DNA from: Mya arenaria
Lineage: Eukaryota > Mollusca > Bivalvia > Myida > Myidae
Reading direction: 5' to 3'
Assembly: GCF_026914265.1 (NCBI RefSeq)
Contig: NC_069126.1
Location: forward strand, 74,279,232 to 74,343,231
Length of the DNA stretch: 64,000 bases
The notes beneath the pieces were generated by a model that was not told where the DNA came from, did no database searches, and saw only the letters and a list, made by a program, of their open reading frames with translations. Every line of letters starts with the position of its first letter. Position 1 is the stretch's first letter. Position numbers and translations under genes: made by a program. This document shows positions 1 to 13,810 of the stretch, piece after piece.

Positions 1-345
1 GATAGAATTTGAGACAAGATAGAATAAGAGACAAAGCAGAATATTAGTCAAGATATCATATGAGACATGACAGAATATGAGGCAAAACAATATATGAGAC
101 AAGATCAAGTATGAGACAAGACAGCATATAAGACAATATAAAATATGAGACAAGACAAAATATGATAGAATATTAGACAAGATGGACTATCAGACATGAT
201 ATTATGTATGACAGGATAGAACATGAGACAAAAAATAAATTAAGAACTAGTCAGAATATGTTACAAGACGGATTATCAGACATGTCAGAATATGAGATAA
301 GACAAAATATGAGACAAAACAGTATATGAGACATATATGAGGTCA
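1..345. repeat. Degenerate minisatellite
   Basis: Short units built on the words 'gagacaaga' and 'agaatatga' recur every 15-20 bases with many substitutions. No open frame of note is present. The array probably continues left of the window. Confidence 0.8.
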
Positions 346-572
346 GATTATTATACCTCACTTTTGTCTACAATGGTAAAATCCCATTACACGAAAAAGA
401 GATATTTAGACTATCAGAAACATTTCAACCTTTTTGACACGTGACCAAGTGAATATTCACTGTCAGGTCATGAGACCGCAGTGATATTTTGAAAGTCATA
501 TAAGGGCGAACAACTGCTTCAATATTTTAGCCTAATCATGACGTGATTGCCTCCCTTATACACATACAGCCC

Positions 573-722
573 TGGGCCCGTATTCACGTACGTGTCTTAG
601 CCTCAAATGTAGACTTAGGACTCAAGACTCAGACTTTGGGCTGTAAAACGGTTTTCACTAATGTTTCTGAGATCAAAGTTTGAGTCCAAAGTCTGAGCCT
701 GAGTCTCAAACCTTGAGTCTAT
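573..722. repeat. MITE-like inverted repeat upstream of the transposase gene
   Basis: The stretch starts with 'gggcccgtattcac', a word seen at the ends of many small DNA transposons. Inside it 'actcaagactcagactttgg' and, further on, 'gtccaaagtctgagcctgag' are near reverse complements, so the sequence can fold. It abuts the start of the HARBI1-like gene. I found no matching inverted copy beyond that gene, so I cannot call it the element's terminal repeat. Confidence 0.5.
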
Positions 723-734
723 AATTTAGAAGCT

Positions 735-2985
735 TTGCAACCTTCAAAGATGGCGGCTGGACATAGAGCTATCGTTAGAGATCGTATGAATCAGAGGCAA
801 GTGCCACGTCCTCGTGTTTTTCGCGATAGGAGTAACCCTCTGGAGGACCTAAGGGCAGAGGAGATATTTGCTCGCTATCGTATCCGGCCGGAAACGATCT
901 ACTTCATTGTTGATTTATGCCAGACAGCTGCCCGGGACACAGGCAGATGTTTCGCAATACCTTTAGTGTTGTGCGTTTTAAGCTACCTGCGGTTTTTGGC
1001 AACAGGAGCTTTCCAGTTGACTGTCGGTGACACTGTCAACCTGAGCCAGCCCACAGTAAGCAGAGTTTGCCGCCAGGTTGGACAGGTGCTTTCTGCTCTT
1101 GCAGACCGGTATATCTGCTTCCCCTCCGGTGATCGTGTCCGCCAAGTGAAGCAGCAGTTCGGTGCCATGGCTGGTATGTAATACCCACTATATATTCACT
1201 TCTTAAGCTTAAACTTTAAAGGAATTACTCAGCAAAATATTGTTTATGTCACCTCCATTGAAGGAGAGTATTCTTAGTGGGACGTAAACCTTGCACCCTG
1301 TTATGTAGGTTAACCTAAAAATAGCTCACCTATAGTCTTTTTCACTCTTTCTGTCATGAATACATGTATGTTTATGTTAACCTAAATTTATGTATACATG
1401 TATGAAGTAAGTAATAATAAGAAAGGCTTGACAAGTGATTTTTAAGCATGACAATAACTGGAGGTAAATGAAGTTGTGCCTGTTTGACATATTCCTTCAT
1501 TTCAATGCAAATATTACTGTTGATATACATATTTTAGTGAAATAAGTTAGAATTGCATGTACAAGGAGTTCTACATGTATTTTAACAGTATTGAAAGAAG
1601 TAACTAATATATAAAATCTTGATGAATGATCCCATTCCTCATGTGATGTGATTAAATATTCCATTTAAAAGTCTGAGTATGAATTTCAATACATTTCTAT
1701 GTTTTCACAGGAACCATTGAGAGTAACCGATGATATACAGTTTCTGTTTTCTGAACACCTAAGACTGGGACCAATAACAAAAAAAATCTTACTAAGTCTA
1801 AAATTATACATGATCATGTTTCAGGCTTTCCCAACGTTGTCGGGGTAATTGATTGCACCCATGTTCTGATAAAGAAGCCATCGGCCAATCCAGAGGATTA
1901 CATTGGGAGGAAAGGAGTTCCTACAATAAATGTTCAGGTAAATTGAATTGAATTGAATGTTATCCATTTTCCAAGATGTTTAATTCATTTACCATAACCA
2001 TCTTAATCCTTGAGTTTCTACTCAATTACAAAGTTATACTTAACATAACATTTATTGAACTGATTTGAATTATATGTAATTTAGCATTATTGAAATCACA
2101 AATATTAAACTGTGTATATTTCAGGCTGTATGTGATGCCTCATATAGGATCACATCAGCAGTAGTGATGTGGCCAGGGAGGACACACGATGCACGTATCT
2201 GGCGCCAATGTGCACTCCGAAGGAGGTTTGAAGATGGTATGAACATTTATATGACTTAATAAATGGATACATTAGTACTGTTAAATGAAACCATATGCTT
2301 CCTATCTAGTTATAGCATGCATTCATACGGATAAATATAGTCTTCCTAGATAAAGCAGTTAAAAAATACTGGGACAGTCTGGCTATTTTTTAATTGATCT
2401 GTTGTGTAGTTGTAATATAATGACACATTTTACCCACAGGTGATATGCAAGGGTTTTTACTTGCTGACAGTGGTTATGCCTGTACAAGGTATATGTTAAC
2501 CCCCTACATGAATCCTGTGGGAGAGGCACAGGCACGTTACAATGGAGCACTGTGTCGCACAAGGGTCATTGTTGAGCAAACCTTTGGAATTTTGAAGCAA
2601 CGATTTCAGGTAGAATAACATTAACACTTTTTAAAATTTCCCTCTGCTTAAGGAACATTATACAGATGTATGGCAATGTATTAATTATATAAAATATAGT
2701 AATATAAAGTAATTTGTTCTTGCAATGTGTGTTTTTCCCCAAAACAATGCATTTTCTTGTTGTCAGGTACTTCGGAGGAAGTTGAATTGTTTTCCAGAAA
2801 GGGCATGTATGCATATTAGAAACTGCATCACATTGCACAATCTGGAGATCGATCGCAGGGATATCGTTGCTGTGGACCCAATCGACCCCATTGATAACCC
2901 TCATTATCATGGAGTTGATGTTGGGGACAACATGGACGGGAGGGCCGCCAGGGAGTACGTGATCAGAATGAACTTTGAGCGATAG
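735..2985 (+). CDS. HARBI1-like: PIF/Harbinger transposase-like nuclease (HARBI1 type), five exons
   Basis: Exons are 735-1173, 1825-1937, 2125-2236, 2440-2609 and 2767-2985. All junctions are GT-AG and keep one frame, giving 350 aa; vertebrate HARBI1 is about 349 aa. The start ATG sits at 735 unless the in-frame ATG at 750 (MAAGHRAI) is used. Exon 1 holds the N-terminal helix-turn-helix-like part (LSQPTVSRVC). The DDE-type nuclease core follows: first Asp in GVIDCTHV (exon 2), second Asp in LADSGYA and the Glu in VEQTFG (both exon 4). The family cuts and pastes DNA in PIF/Harbinger transposons, needs a Myb-like partner, and was domesticated in vertebrates. The convergent gene at 5.9-10.5 kb is such a partner. 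The triad and frame look intact. Bivalves carry many copies, so this may be a transposon gene rather than a host gene. Confidence 0.9.
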
Positions 2986-3785
2986 GTAAAATCACTTGTA
3001 ATACAACATTCTTTTTATCAATACATACACATGTATTGTTAAATGTGATGAGCTTTTCAGGCAGAACATCATAGATGGCAATCATAACCTCTTTTTTCAT
3101 TTCAGGTGCTGAGATCCTGGAGTCTATGTACCCATAAGCTTTTAATCATCCTCTGATGCATACTAACCTGCTTGTAACATAGCATCAAGATGGACGGTGA
3201 ATGTGTTGTACACCGTTTAAGTTATTAGCAAGGCAACCTTAGCACAAAAGAACCTTGGGGTTCGGGTTAGGAACGCATGGTTTTCATACAGGACAATCAA
3301 GCACTAGTTAGTGGCACATGCATGTGAAGTGATAAGTTTAACCTAACAGACTGATTTCCTGTTTTGTTTCTAGTTTTCATTTGAAGTAAGCATATAAAAA
3401 CAACAAAGACATCATTTGATAGGGTTCATGTTTTAATTACCTGACCACTATGAACAAGTAACAATGTGGAATGCTTCATATCACAATTGTGTTCTCATAA
3501 ATGAACAGGCCCCAACTTCTCAAGTCTATTATAACATGATAAATTTTAGATCACTATTTTTGTTTTCCAAAAATTTGCATTATATTTACTTCTTTAAGAA
3601 CTTTTATACTTTAGATAGGTATATGCTGTATGTTAATAACATTTAACTATTTATTTTCAATTCAAATTTAAAGAAGTTTTGAGAAATTGTGACCAGAGCA
3701 TAAACTCTTAGAATGTTAACAATGATGATGTTAACAATTCTGTTAACTTAAAACACTTCTAATCAATACACCATTATAGTATAAA
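2986..3785. other. Non-coding stretch downstream of the transposase gene
   Basis: I see 3'-flanking sequence of the HARBI1-like gene and AT-rich DNA. The short open frames here have no recognisable domain. No repeat boundary is clear. Confidence 0.5.
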
Positions 3786-4215
3786 CAAGAGCTGTCACAG
3801 AGACAGCTCGACTATTCGGCCGCTTTTCGATTTAAGGATTGAAACTATCTGAGGTAGTATGCAAATTTTAACATAAATTCTAAGTCGAAACAGGGGCTTA
3901 ATTCTGTCAAAATGATTGATACAGTTACCTCCTCCTGTGTACATGTCAAGGGCATGATGGTGAACAAGCATGCAAAGTTTCAAAGCTAGATGTCAATGGA
4001 CTTTGAAAATATTTGAGATAGTACGAAAACTTTAATGTAAATTCTAAGTAGAAAAGGGACATAATTTTGTAAATATGCTTGATAGAGTTACCTCCTCTTG
4101 TGTACACATATTTGAGGTGGTACACAAACTCTTACAAATTGTTTTAACATAAGTGGTTAAGCCGACGCTCAGGTGAATAGGATAGCTCTCCTTATTCTTC
4201 GAATAGTCGAGTTAA
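3785..4215. mobile_element. MITE-like bivalve repeat, copy 1
   Basis: It begins 'acaagagctgtcacagagac', carries 'ctcgactattc' near the left end and its reverse complement 'gaatagtcgag' at the right end. The same ends recur around 6,829 and 8,690. It is non-coding. Size and ends fit a non-autonomous DNA element; the superfamily cannot be told by eye. Confidence 0.6.
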
Positions 4216-4218
4216 AAA

Positions 4219-4890
4219 CGATGAGGAATAACACTCATATATACACCACAGTTTTAACAAAGTATGTAATTCAAATCAACCATAGGGCTTAGTGTGACAA
4301 CTAGCTACAATTAAGCAATGAAAGTACAATACATATGCAAACATCACATACAGTTTTAGTTAGGACCGATATCATATCTAATGTACACTTCTATAATATT
4401 TGACAACGATCTGTATTCTCTGAAACCTAATATAAGTGTTTTATTTTGACTAAATAATTTGTAATGACAATATAAACAACACAGATGAGTGACGCTCATG
4501 GAAATTGTACAGCCATACTTACATGGACAGACTTTCAGACTTTATAAATGATACTATCTATTGTTCAATGTTAAGTAAATTTCGACAAGAACGTAAGTCA
4601 GTACCTTACTGCTTATTAATTCACCATGCCATTGTTGACAAAAAGAACACAATCACTTATTGACTGTCCAAATATTGGATAAAATCACCATAAATTCAGA
4701 TGAAATGTGTTTGTAAATTCCGTTAACATGTTATACTTTGCATAAAATGACAAACTATCACAATCAGTTCCAATTAAACAGAGACACCTGGTTTTTTTTT
4801 CAAATAACTGAGATGTAATGATCATAACATATTAATGTTATGAGTTGAATTTGATATATATCAATTAAAAAAAACTACATAAAGTCAGTG
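4219..4890. other. Non-coding stretch
   Basis: AT-rich sequence between a MITE-like repeat and a microsatellite. I see no gene, RNA or clear repeat. Confidence 0.5.
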
Positions 4891-4891
4891 T

Positions 4892-4895
<4 letters not shown>

Positions 4896-4984
<89 letters not shown>
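4896..4984. repeat. (AT)n microsatellite
   Basis: Uninterrupted alternating AT for almost 90 bases. It lies between the convergent transposase-like and Myb-like genes. Confidence 0.97.
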
Positions 4985-4987
<3 letters not shown>

Positions 4988-5900
4988 GTCATGCATACAA
5001 AACACCGGGAAAGCAATCAATAAAAAGTATACACATTTGCATCAATAAAGTGATAATTGTGAAAATAATCATTAGTATAAATTAACAGTGTCAATCATAA
5101 AGAGCAGACTTTCTCAAACTCCATATGAACCTTGTGAATTATAAATAAATGTGAACTGTGTAATAATTGGATATTTGAAAAGTAACAAGCAATACCCTTA
5201 ACTTAATTGTCTGATCACTTTATGGCACCATACAGTTTGTAAATTTGATATGTATATACTATATAGCAAACTACATACCTTATGTCCTTAATAAATAATT
5301 ACTTAAGCAAACTTTACAAAGAATATTTCATCGGACATGGATAAACAATGATGTGTAACATATATATGAAATGTCATCATCAAACCTTAAGTTTAATCAA
5401 CAATGTATAGTAGGTTTGTGTTTAATGCAACTATGGTAAACCTTTTTTCCTGTATTTACAACATGAAAATTTATGCAGTAGCCGAATAACATATATGGTT
5501 TAAAAACTTTAATAGCACATGAATTTCAGGGCATTACTTACTACAACAAGTACAGTTTGACTTGATCAAAAATAAAGTCACCTAAGCCAGTCTTACCTGC
5601 AATTCAACACTGTACAACGCTTCTCATATATGAGATGATTGATGTAGGATCTCAAAAGTAATTTTGAAGAACAATTAGGTTAAACAAGTACATCACCTTC
5701 AAATATACAATGAAAAATACAGGGACAAGCCTAATATGTTTCAAAGGCAATCTAATAGTGTGCTTGTTACTTTCAACTATCCAATGAATTGGTTGAGCAG
5801 AATTATTTATTAAAAGTAAAGGAATCTATAAAAGGATTTCCTGAATGAAACTCAATGGAAGACCTTTGCAAATAATAGCTTTTGGCAGCATCAGCCATTT
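4985..5900. other. Non-coding stretch
   Basis: AT-rich sequence with no recognised gene. Its right end is probably 3' UTR of the minus-strand Myb/SANT-like gene, whose stop codon is at 5903-5905. Confidence 0.5.
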
Positions 5901-5902
5901 CC

Positions 5903-8900
5903 TTAACTGAAATAAGTGCATTTTTGTTCTAATAATAGGTCCATCTGGAGCTTGATTTTTTTGGTCTCCTCCCTAATCCTGACATTGTCAAGCGAAAGGT
6001 TTTCTGCAGTTAATTCATTTATTGTGGACTGCTCCGTGGTGACATTTTTTCTTTTGGCTGAAAAACAACAAAAACGTATTTTTATTTTATACTCGACTTA
6101 ATATATATAATGTTAGTATAGCTATCACATTTATCATTTACTTCCATCATACAATATTTTAAAACAAAATCACTATATATACTGCTTCATAAATTATAGA
6201 AAAGATGTTATCTGCTTTTTTTACAATTATGATATCAAAGAGTAACAAGAAGTTGAACTTAACAGTATTCATGAACACTAGATTCTTCACAAGGGAATAT
6301 ATTGGTAAAATAAGAACTCTGGCATATCAATACAGCCTATGCATGAAAAACCTTATATGTTACAGCTAAAAATAATATCAGATAAGACATTTTCTAATGT
6401 GAGTTAATTTAAGAGCTACCACAGCAGATGGTACAAGCAAAGGAAGTGTATGCATAAAAAGATCTGTCCTTAACTACGACACAAAAAAAATCTCATTTAA
6501 TCTTTACTTAAATGAAATTACCTTTCCCGGTCTTTTGCCTGCACGACTTCATTGGACCTGAAAGATATGAAAAAGTTAATTTGTTAAGTCGACTATATTA
6601 AAGCTGCACTCTCACTCATATACTGACTGTTTTAAAAACTTTTATATTTCTTGTCTCAGAAAGAGAAAAATTTGGCGTGAAATATCTGCAAACAAGTAAA
6701 AAAAGATTGCATACAAAATATTATATTGCAGATTTTCACATTTCTGTTCGAAAAATAATTGCTAAAACTGTTACTAACAGTTTAGGAAAAATACAACCAG
6801 TCTGAATCCTCAAGTATAATAGTAAAAACAAGAGCTGTTACAGGGACAGCGTGCTCGACTATTATGCCGCTTTTCAGTGAAAGGTTCGAAAAGTTTTAGA
6901 AATGGATCACTGTAAGATTAGATTTCATTTGGTTACATTGAAAATGTTAACAATTATGTTGGGTGGTTGTATACAATTATATTAAGTCTCAATGCAATAC
7001 ATCACGTAGTTGCAAAAACTTTCAGTTTCGGTTTCAAATTTAGACAAAAATGTGTTGATTTTTTTTTATTTTTCTTAAACAACTGAATTATTATGCACAT
7101 GACTACATACAGGTACCAATTACTGATTATAAAATTTAGAAAAAGCATTTGATGTATGCTAGGTTCTTGTCATAATACACTTTTATAGATCACCCATATT
7201 GTTAGAAATGTTTGCAATATTTGGATTTAAGGTCAAAATATTTTTTTATTTGTATTTCCTGATAATTTCACGAAGTTATTTCCGTGTAATTTGAAGTATT
7301 TACTTTCATGTAATTGTTTACCGCTCGATGCGACAAAGTAACCTAAATTTTAAATGGCTTAATTATATAAAGTTTATTTTTGACTCCACTGGTAATTCAA
7401 ATTTGTTCGAAAATCAAATAAATGTAAATGTTAAGTTCACAAGTTATAGTATAACGAAAATATTAAAAGACCAGTACTTACAATTTTGGCACGAAAAAAT
7501 GAGATCGTCCAATAAAGGAATATTTTACAATAGCTTTAAGCAAACGATTACACAAGAGAAGTATTTAACTATCATTCCACTAAATCATGCTTTAAATTTA
7601 TACAAACTTAGATCATGTAATTTTAAATTTCCAGTTGAAACTTTAGCATGGCAAGGAATAGAATACGCGCACAGGCAGTGTCCGCTCTGTCAGTCAGACA
7701 TTGGCGACAGCTACCATTACATATTAACGTGCACAATTTTCCAGGATCAAAGAAAAAGCTTCATTTCACGATATTATTGGCAGCATCCAAATATGATAAA
7801 ATATAGCGAGCTCCTAAGTACAAGTAATAAAAAAACTCTCGTTATCTGTCAAAGTTCGCCAGATATCTGATGAATCACGTGAAATTTTAACAATTATTGA
7901 TTACTCTACTTCTTCTTACCTCCAGGCTTATATTCCTAATCACGCAGCGATCATTATCTCTACTAAGTCCATTATTCATAACTAGTTAAATCTAAATAAT
8001 CTCATATTAAATTTGTAGTCCAAGACCACTTACACCATTCATAATTTTCTGCACGTGCTTTTTGTACCGTTAGCTAACGAAACGAGGCGAATTTCCATTC
8101 ATAAAATATCCCGAGTTTAAGGGACTTGTTTTTACAACAGATCTGTTAGTATACATGCCAAATTTTAAGCTGTACAACTTTGTATTACATTGATTTCCTT
8201 AATCATGCCTGTTAGCGTTTTGTCACTGTACCCGGTAGTAAAATTGCCTCAATTGTTATTTTCCGTCATGTTGTTTACCCAATTGCCTGTATATGTTATT
8301 ACATGTCTGTTGTAACGATATGTTACCGTGACAAAATAAAAAGTGAATGTGTGTGTATGTGTGTGTGTAAAATAATTGACAATCATGAAAACTGGGTTTG
8401 AATTTTCAACCACTATGTCACACTTTTGCCTCATTAGTTGGAAAAGCACCCATATTTTGTGTGCTTGCACACAAAACCTACACCAGAATTTCTATGTCGT
8501 ACAATAAACTATTTAAATTAAATGCAAACAAGATTTATCTTAATTAGTTAATTAAGTAGGTTGAATTGTTGAGTACAATTGTAAGAAGTCTCAATGCAAT
8601 ACTTCAAGAAATTGCTGGGAAATTAAACAAGGTGTGTTGGAAAACCGGCGCTTGGGTGAGTAGTATAGCTCTCCATATTCTTCAAATAGCCGAGCTAAAA
8701 ATGAATGCCATCAGACAAAATTGTGTGATTCTATCAAAGTAGCTCGTGTGATAATGTATGACGACATTTTTTTTCAGTACCATACAACATTGCACGCATA
8801 CATTCAGACTTCCTGCAAGACATAACACATTAATGAAAGTGAAAGGGTTTACGGAATTGAATTGCTTCTATTGATTTCATGTGGGGATAAGGAAAAGAAT

Positions 8901-10541
8901 GAAACATTTCACCTCCTAATGTTTCTGGGATAGTGGCCCCAGACGTTGGCTCATCTGCCATGATCATTGAGGCCGGTTTCGATGCCCGAAAAATTTGTTC
9001 AAGGTCTGCAATAATAAAAATCATCTCAAAAGTTTGGCATGGCACGTTGGATTGTTATTTCATCAATGGAAAACTCGTACAACTTCTACCAGTATACATA
9101 ATGTGATTTGATTTTGTATTTATTATTCAAAGTCATAACAATTTCAACCAAAATATGAACACCTTTAAAATAAGAACTTGTTTCAGTCATCAAAATTAGA
9201 CTTTTGGATGAACAAGCCCGAACTCTTGTTTTATTGCATGGAATCATCTTTATGAACAAGCCCTGCTAATTAAAATTCAGAATTTGAGCAAGCCCGGAAG
9301 ACATTTTACCAGAGCAGGGCTTGCGGGCTTGTGCTAATTTCGACCACTGCTGTTTACTGTCGATCAATTTGACATGACTATACCGTGCATATCAAACATT
9401 AGACTGATGAAGCTTTTACAAAACATGTGAATGAATGATAAAACATATGTGAATGAAGGATAAATACCATCTGAATCAAATCCTCCGCCAAGCCCGTGAC
9501 AACTTCGTGTGTGGCAAGATGGTCTGCCACACACGACTCTGCCACGGACAATACAGCTGATGGTCCCCCTCCTGTTGGTGGATGCCGCAGCCCACTGACT
9601 TTGTTGATGGCTAAACGAAACAAAGATAATATGCAAGAAAATGTACTTTTCTGTCATATTTTCACACCTGACTGAATTAACAATTAAAGTAACCAAACAT
9701 ATAGAAATATTTTGTTTTAGTTAATGATGTACTGACACAATGAGACTTGACACAATGAGATGCATATAATCATATACATGTATACTTTCAGTAACTTCTG
9801 CAATTTTTCATTGCAAATCTTTTAGATTGTTTCTACCTCTATGAACTAGTAGCATGGTAAACATATTTTACTTACAGCGTCCTTTTACATTTTGAATTTT
9901 TTTCCGGCACTGTTCCGAAGAACGTGGAGCTGTAAATTCACTGAAATATAACAACATGAGGTGTTTTACTTTTAATTATTTTAACTTCAGTAATTCTTAC
10001 CTATAAGTTGAATGTCCACTGGTAATTGTTTCAATGTATATTGCATTCTTATAAAAGTTTAAATATTTTTTGTATGAATAATTTTCATTCATTTGCCCAT
10101 TCAATAACAAGTGTATCGCATCAATACAATGTTGATACATGTATATTATAAATTAGTACAGTATGTTTCAGTGGAACAATAATGAGGCAGTAATCCAGCT
10201 ATGCATGGCCATGTTACATAACTGTTATTTATAATAAAATTGTTGAAAGCTGTGTTTAATACCGCATGCAAAATATAAACCTTATGAACACTTATCCTTC
10301 GTGCCATGCTGTCGCAACAAGAAATAACAACAAAAACACATGTACAAATAAGGTATAAAGTCTGTTTCAACTATCAAACGTACTGGCTTACAACAGTGGC
10401 AATCTCTTGCCACTTTGCCCGGCGTTTAGTTGAAATTTTGACAACACCACACCCTCTCATCTCTCCAAAAAGAAGATCCCAATTTTCACGTACGCTACCT
10501 CTGCTGCCTCTGTCCATGGGGGACTTTTTTGTTAAGAAACC
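5903..10541 (-). CDS. Myb/SANT-like protein of the PIF/Harbinger partner type, about six exons
   Basis: Exons read on the minus strand are 10541-10392 (likely start ATG 10517), 9940-9876, 9610-9468, 9005-8913, 6557-6522 and 6057-5903. The first two encode a Myb/SANT-like DNA-binding domain (RENWDLLFGEM, KWQEIATVV, then RSSEQCRKKIQNVKGR). The third has PPTGGGPS, a linker typical of this family. The last is a charged helix fit for a coiled coil (NVRIREETKKIKLQMDLL) ending at a TAA. Such proteins bind transposon ends and bring in the HARBI1-type nuclease encoded convergently at 735-2985. The last three exons join cleanly in phase 1. The exon 1-2 and exon 3-4 junctions as I place them are out of phase by one base, so either a small exon is missed or the gene is decayed. 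Confidence 0.6.
6829..8700. mobile_element. MITE-like bivalve repeat, copy 2, split by a LINE fragment
   Basis: The left end 'acaagagctgttacagggac' near 6,829 and the right end 'tagctctccatattcttc' near 8,670 match the two ends of the copy at 3,785-4,215. The LINE piece at about 7,250-8,375 lies between them. A short internal word ('aagtctcaatgcaatac') occurs on both sides of the insert (6,984 and 8,588). The whole sits in the long intron between exons 4 and 5 of the Myb-like gene. Confidence 0.6.
7250..8375 (+). mobile_element. 5'-truncated LINE, C-terminal zinc-knuckle part
   Basis: An open frame at 7328-7870 encodes the C-terminal part of a LINE polyprotein. It has KWLNYIKFIF, a basic and aromatic-rich linker, then the cysteine-histidine motif CPLCQSDIGDSYHYILTC seen at the end of many LINE proteins. 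The reverse transcriptase core is absent, as expected of 5' truncation. The 3' end carries a GT-rich tail (8,350-8,370). It is inserted in a MITE-like element, so it is the younger of the two. Confidence 0.75.
9180..9345. repeat. Short repeat with 'aagcccg' words
   Basis: The words 'caagcccgaa', 'aagccctgc', 'gcaagcccgg' and 'gggcttgcgggcttg' recur within 165 bases in both orientations. It lies in an intron of the Myb-like gene. The family is not recognised. Confidence 0.35.
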
Positions 10542-10741
10542 CTAAAAGAATAACAACGTTATAATATCTTAACTTTCTAGGCCATTGCTAAGGTATCTAC
10601 GTAAAAAAGAGTTCTCAATGAGAAATTATTCAGTATATGATCAGCATGTAAATTATTTTTTAACGAAATGCACGATATAAGTATCAATAATTTAATGAAA
10701 AACATGTAAACAATATACCTGTCGAGTCCATTATCCGTCTG

Positions 10742-13732
10742 TCAGTGATGTAACGTTAATAAGCTGAACAGTTGAACACGCATTTTATCCTTTCCAATAT
10801 GTAGTAACACATTTGGATTCGTCCCGCCGGTTGTGTTACAAAATATGTAGTCTCCTACAGACCTTGTGGCCACTGCGACTAAACAGTCCGAGCAGTCGTC
10901 AACGTTGAACATCGAATGTAAAGACGGCCGACCAGGAGGAACTGAAACATAAAAAAAATGTTTTATCGTTGGTCTATTGTCGTTTCATAAACACGTTTGC
11001 GAGCTAAATTCAACGACACTTTGTGCAACTTTAAACTAAAAGCAGACCACAATATTCCGATGGAGAGGAAAAAAACTTAAATTTTGGTTTCATACAAAAA
11101 CATTTTGTGTTGATTCGTGTTAGATAATGTTTCAAAATACTACTCTTCCAATATTTGATAAAATAATCACGTAGTTGTCTGTGAGTTGAAGAGCAGTTGA
11201 ACTTCATGCATAAGAATCCAAAAATCACATTCAAATTAAATGGCATCACAAATGTACACTGTATATATAATGTATTAGGAAGGTATTTTTTCTAAAAATA
11301 CAAACTATATTATTATTTCATTAAATTTTAGCCAAAATAGGAGGTATGTGTGGAGAAATAACATGAATTGGGGAAAATATATACAGTTTTCTTTAATCAA
11401 TTTTATACGTGTCATTTTTACATATTTTTAGCGCATAAATTTATATTTATTTTAATAGAAGTCAAGATCATGCACCTTCTTTGATTTTCAAAAAACACAA
11501 TGTGCCTGAAAAACTGAATATTCAATTTGCCTTGCCTTAATCATGATGTGCAGTATGTGTGCACACCTGCCCGATTGATATATACACATGCACATTTATT
11601 GACTAATGAGACGAATTCACCCTTTAGTATCATATGATATTATAATTTTGAAACCAATGCATGCTTTTTACAGCATTTAAAGATCCCCATGACTGCACTT
11701 AATGTACAACAAAAGTAGTTGATCCAATTATTTTTTTTTAATTGTGCATTTAAAGAACACTCTAATGCCGGTCAAAAAGAATTTCCACAACGCAAGATTT
11801 TTTTGTTTTTGTTTTCTACGCTAAATGTCTGTCTACTCGGCAAGTACCTGTAGTAGCTCAAATATCGTATAACAAATACCTCTTAGATTGATATTTATTT
11901 TTTTAACTAATTGTAGGGTCATTTACTGTTAATAAATTTCACTGTGTATATGGTCTAGGTTTCACATACACTCTCATCTATCTCACTGTGGACATTTCTC
12001 CATTAATACTATTTAGAGATTGCGATACCCTACTTGTCCGTGTACCTTTGGGCTACATTGTGTGATTTTTTTCATCCACGAGCAAAATAGTGTTGGTAGT
12101 ATCAGCGAGTTTCAAGCGAGATATCGCAAACGACTTGACATGTCTACAAAGCTACAGATGCAAGTGCACAGACACGTCGTGTTTTGCAACCTTGCTGGAT
12201 TGAATGACAATAAAGGGAGGGAAACGAACGACTTTGCCTATGACATCGACGTTGACTATGTCTGTGTATTTGTCAGCTTTGCCTCTTCCTCTTGTACACT
12301 TAACGCTGTATTGGCCATACCTTGTTGTGTTGTGAATTGTCATAACGAATTCTTTGTTGGTTAATTCCGTCTCGGAAATATGGCCATCAGACAACAGCAT
12401 GACCGTTCCAGAAGTTACATTAAACCATTTACGGACGTAGTCACGTGGTAACCCAAACAACGCAGCGGAAGGGAAGTAGCCTAGCTCCAAGTCCCTCCCA
12501 GAGATAACAGGCAGGGTTCGAACATACAGATATCCACAATCTTTGAGTTCTGCAAGGACAGATCATTACACTCAGGAAAAATCGACAATGTTACCGATGT
12601 CAAATATAAAATGCAAGTTCATGTATAAATTATTGTCGATTTTTCGGTTATATGATCTAACGGGTTCGGGTCAAACCTACAAACATCTAGTTCAGGTCAC
12701 TGATCGAATAATTTCAGTCGTCAGATAATCAAAACAAATAGTCATCTCTTATTGTTTAATCATTTTACATATATTGTATGTACATTAAACAGACTGTGTA
12801 TTTATTACTTAAATGTGTTTTAGGTTTACCCATTTCATTACATTTACTAATGACATTTATATGTATAGTTAATCTAATATATTTATTGACAAAATTGTCG
12901 TAAAGTTCATTTGCAGACGAGATTTAATTTCGAAATATTTTGCTGGAAAAGTCTTATATCTGCCATTCGGAATAAAGAAATCACGCTGAACAGACTAACC
13001 ATGTGCAATACACCAAAATCCGCGCGATAAAACCAAAAGTATTCAAATTGAACTTTTATAAGCTTTGAGCTCTTTCTTGATGAGAACCTTGCTTCTTACA
13101 GAGCATTTCTAGTAATATTTGATATGCATCCTTCAATTAATGATGTCAACTTACCTATTAGTTTCAGCTTTGTCGTATTTGAGTAACATTCACCATATTG
13201 CACACGGAAAATTGAGGAATTAAAGTCGTCAACCGTGGAATTAACACGTATAAAATACACTTTGTCGCTTATATCAAATGAAAATTGTGGCGAAAGTAGT
13301 GATTGCAGATTATTATCCGGTTTCTTATATCTCACAAGAAGAGTCATGTCGCTTTGAAAATGGTTCGGTCTGAACACAAGTGTAACATTCCTCCCTTGTA
13401 TTGCAGGTTCTTGGTACGGTAAACTTCCACAGTCTTCTGCACCAACATATGCATAATAGCATGTTTTGATTAATATACATTATACCAGTACATAGTTAAC
13501 GGGATATTCTATTAAAATAGCAATTTTATCTCTATAAATATTCTTTGAAAATATAATATGTTTAAACCAACCATATCCGTTTATTTTTGTATCTATTTTG
13601 AAATTAAGGATAACAGTCTCTTATGCAAATCAACACTGTCTTTATTTTCTTTGGTTTTAACTGTTTTAAAACATTTATTAAGAATGGGCTTAAAAAATAA
13701 TACAGAAAATGCACATGTTGAATAAACAGATC

Positions 13733-13771
<39 letters not shown>

Positions 13772-13772
13772 A

Positions 13773-13808
<36 letters not shown>

Positions 13809-13810
13809 AG

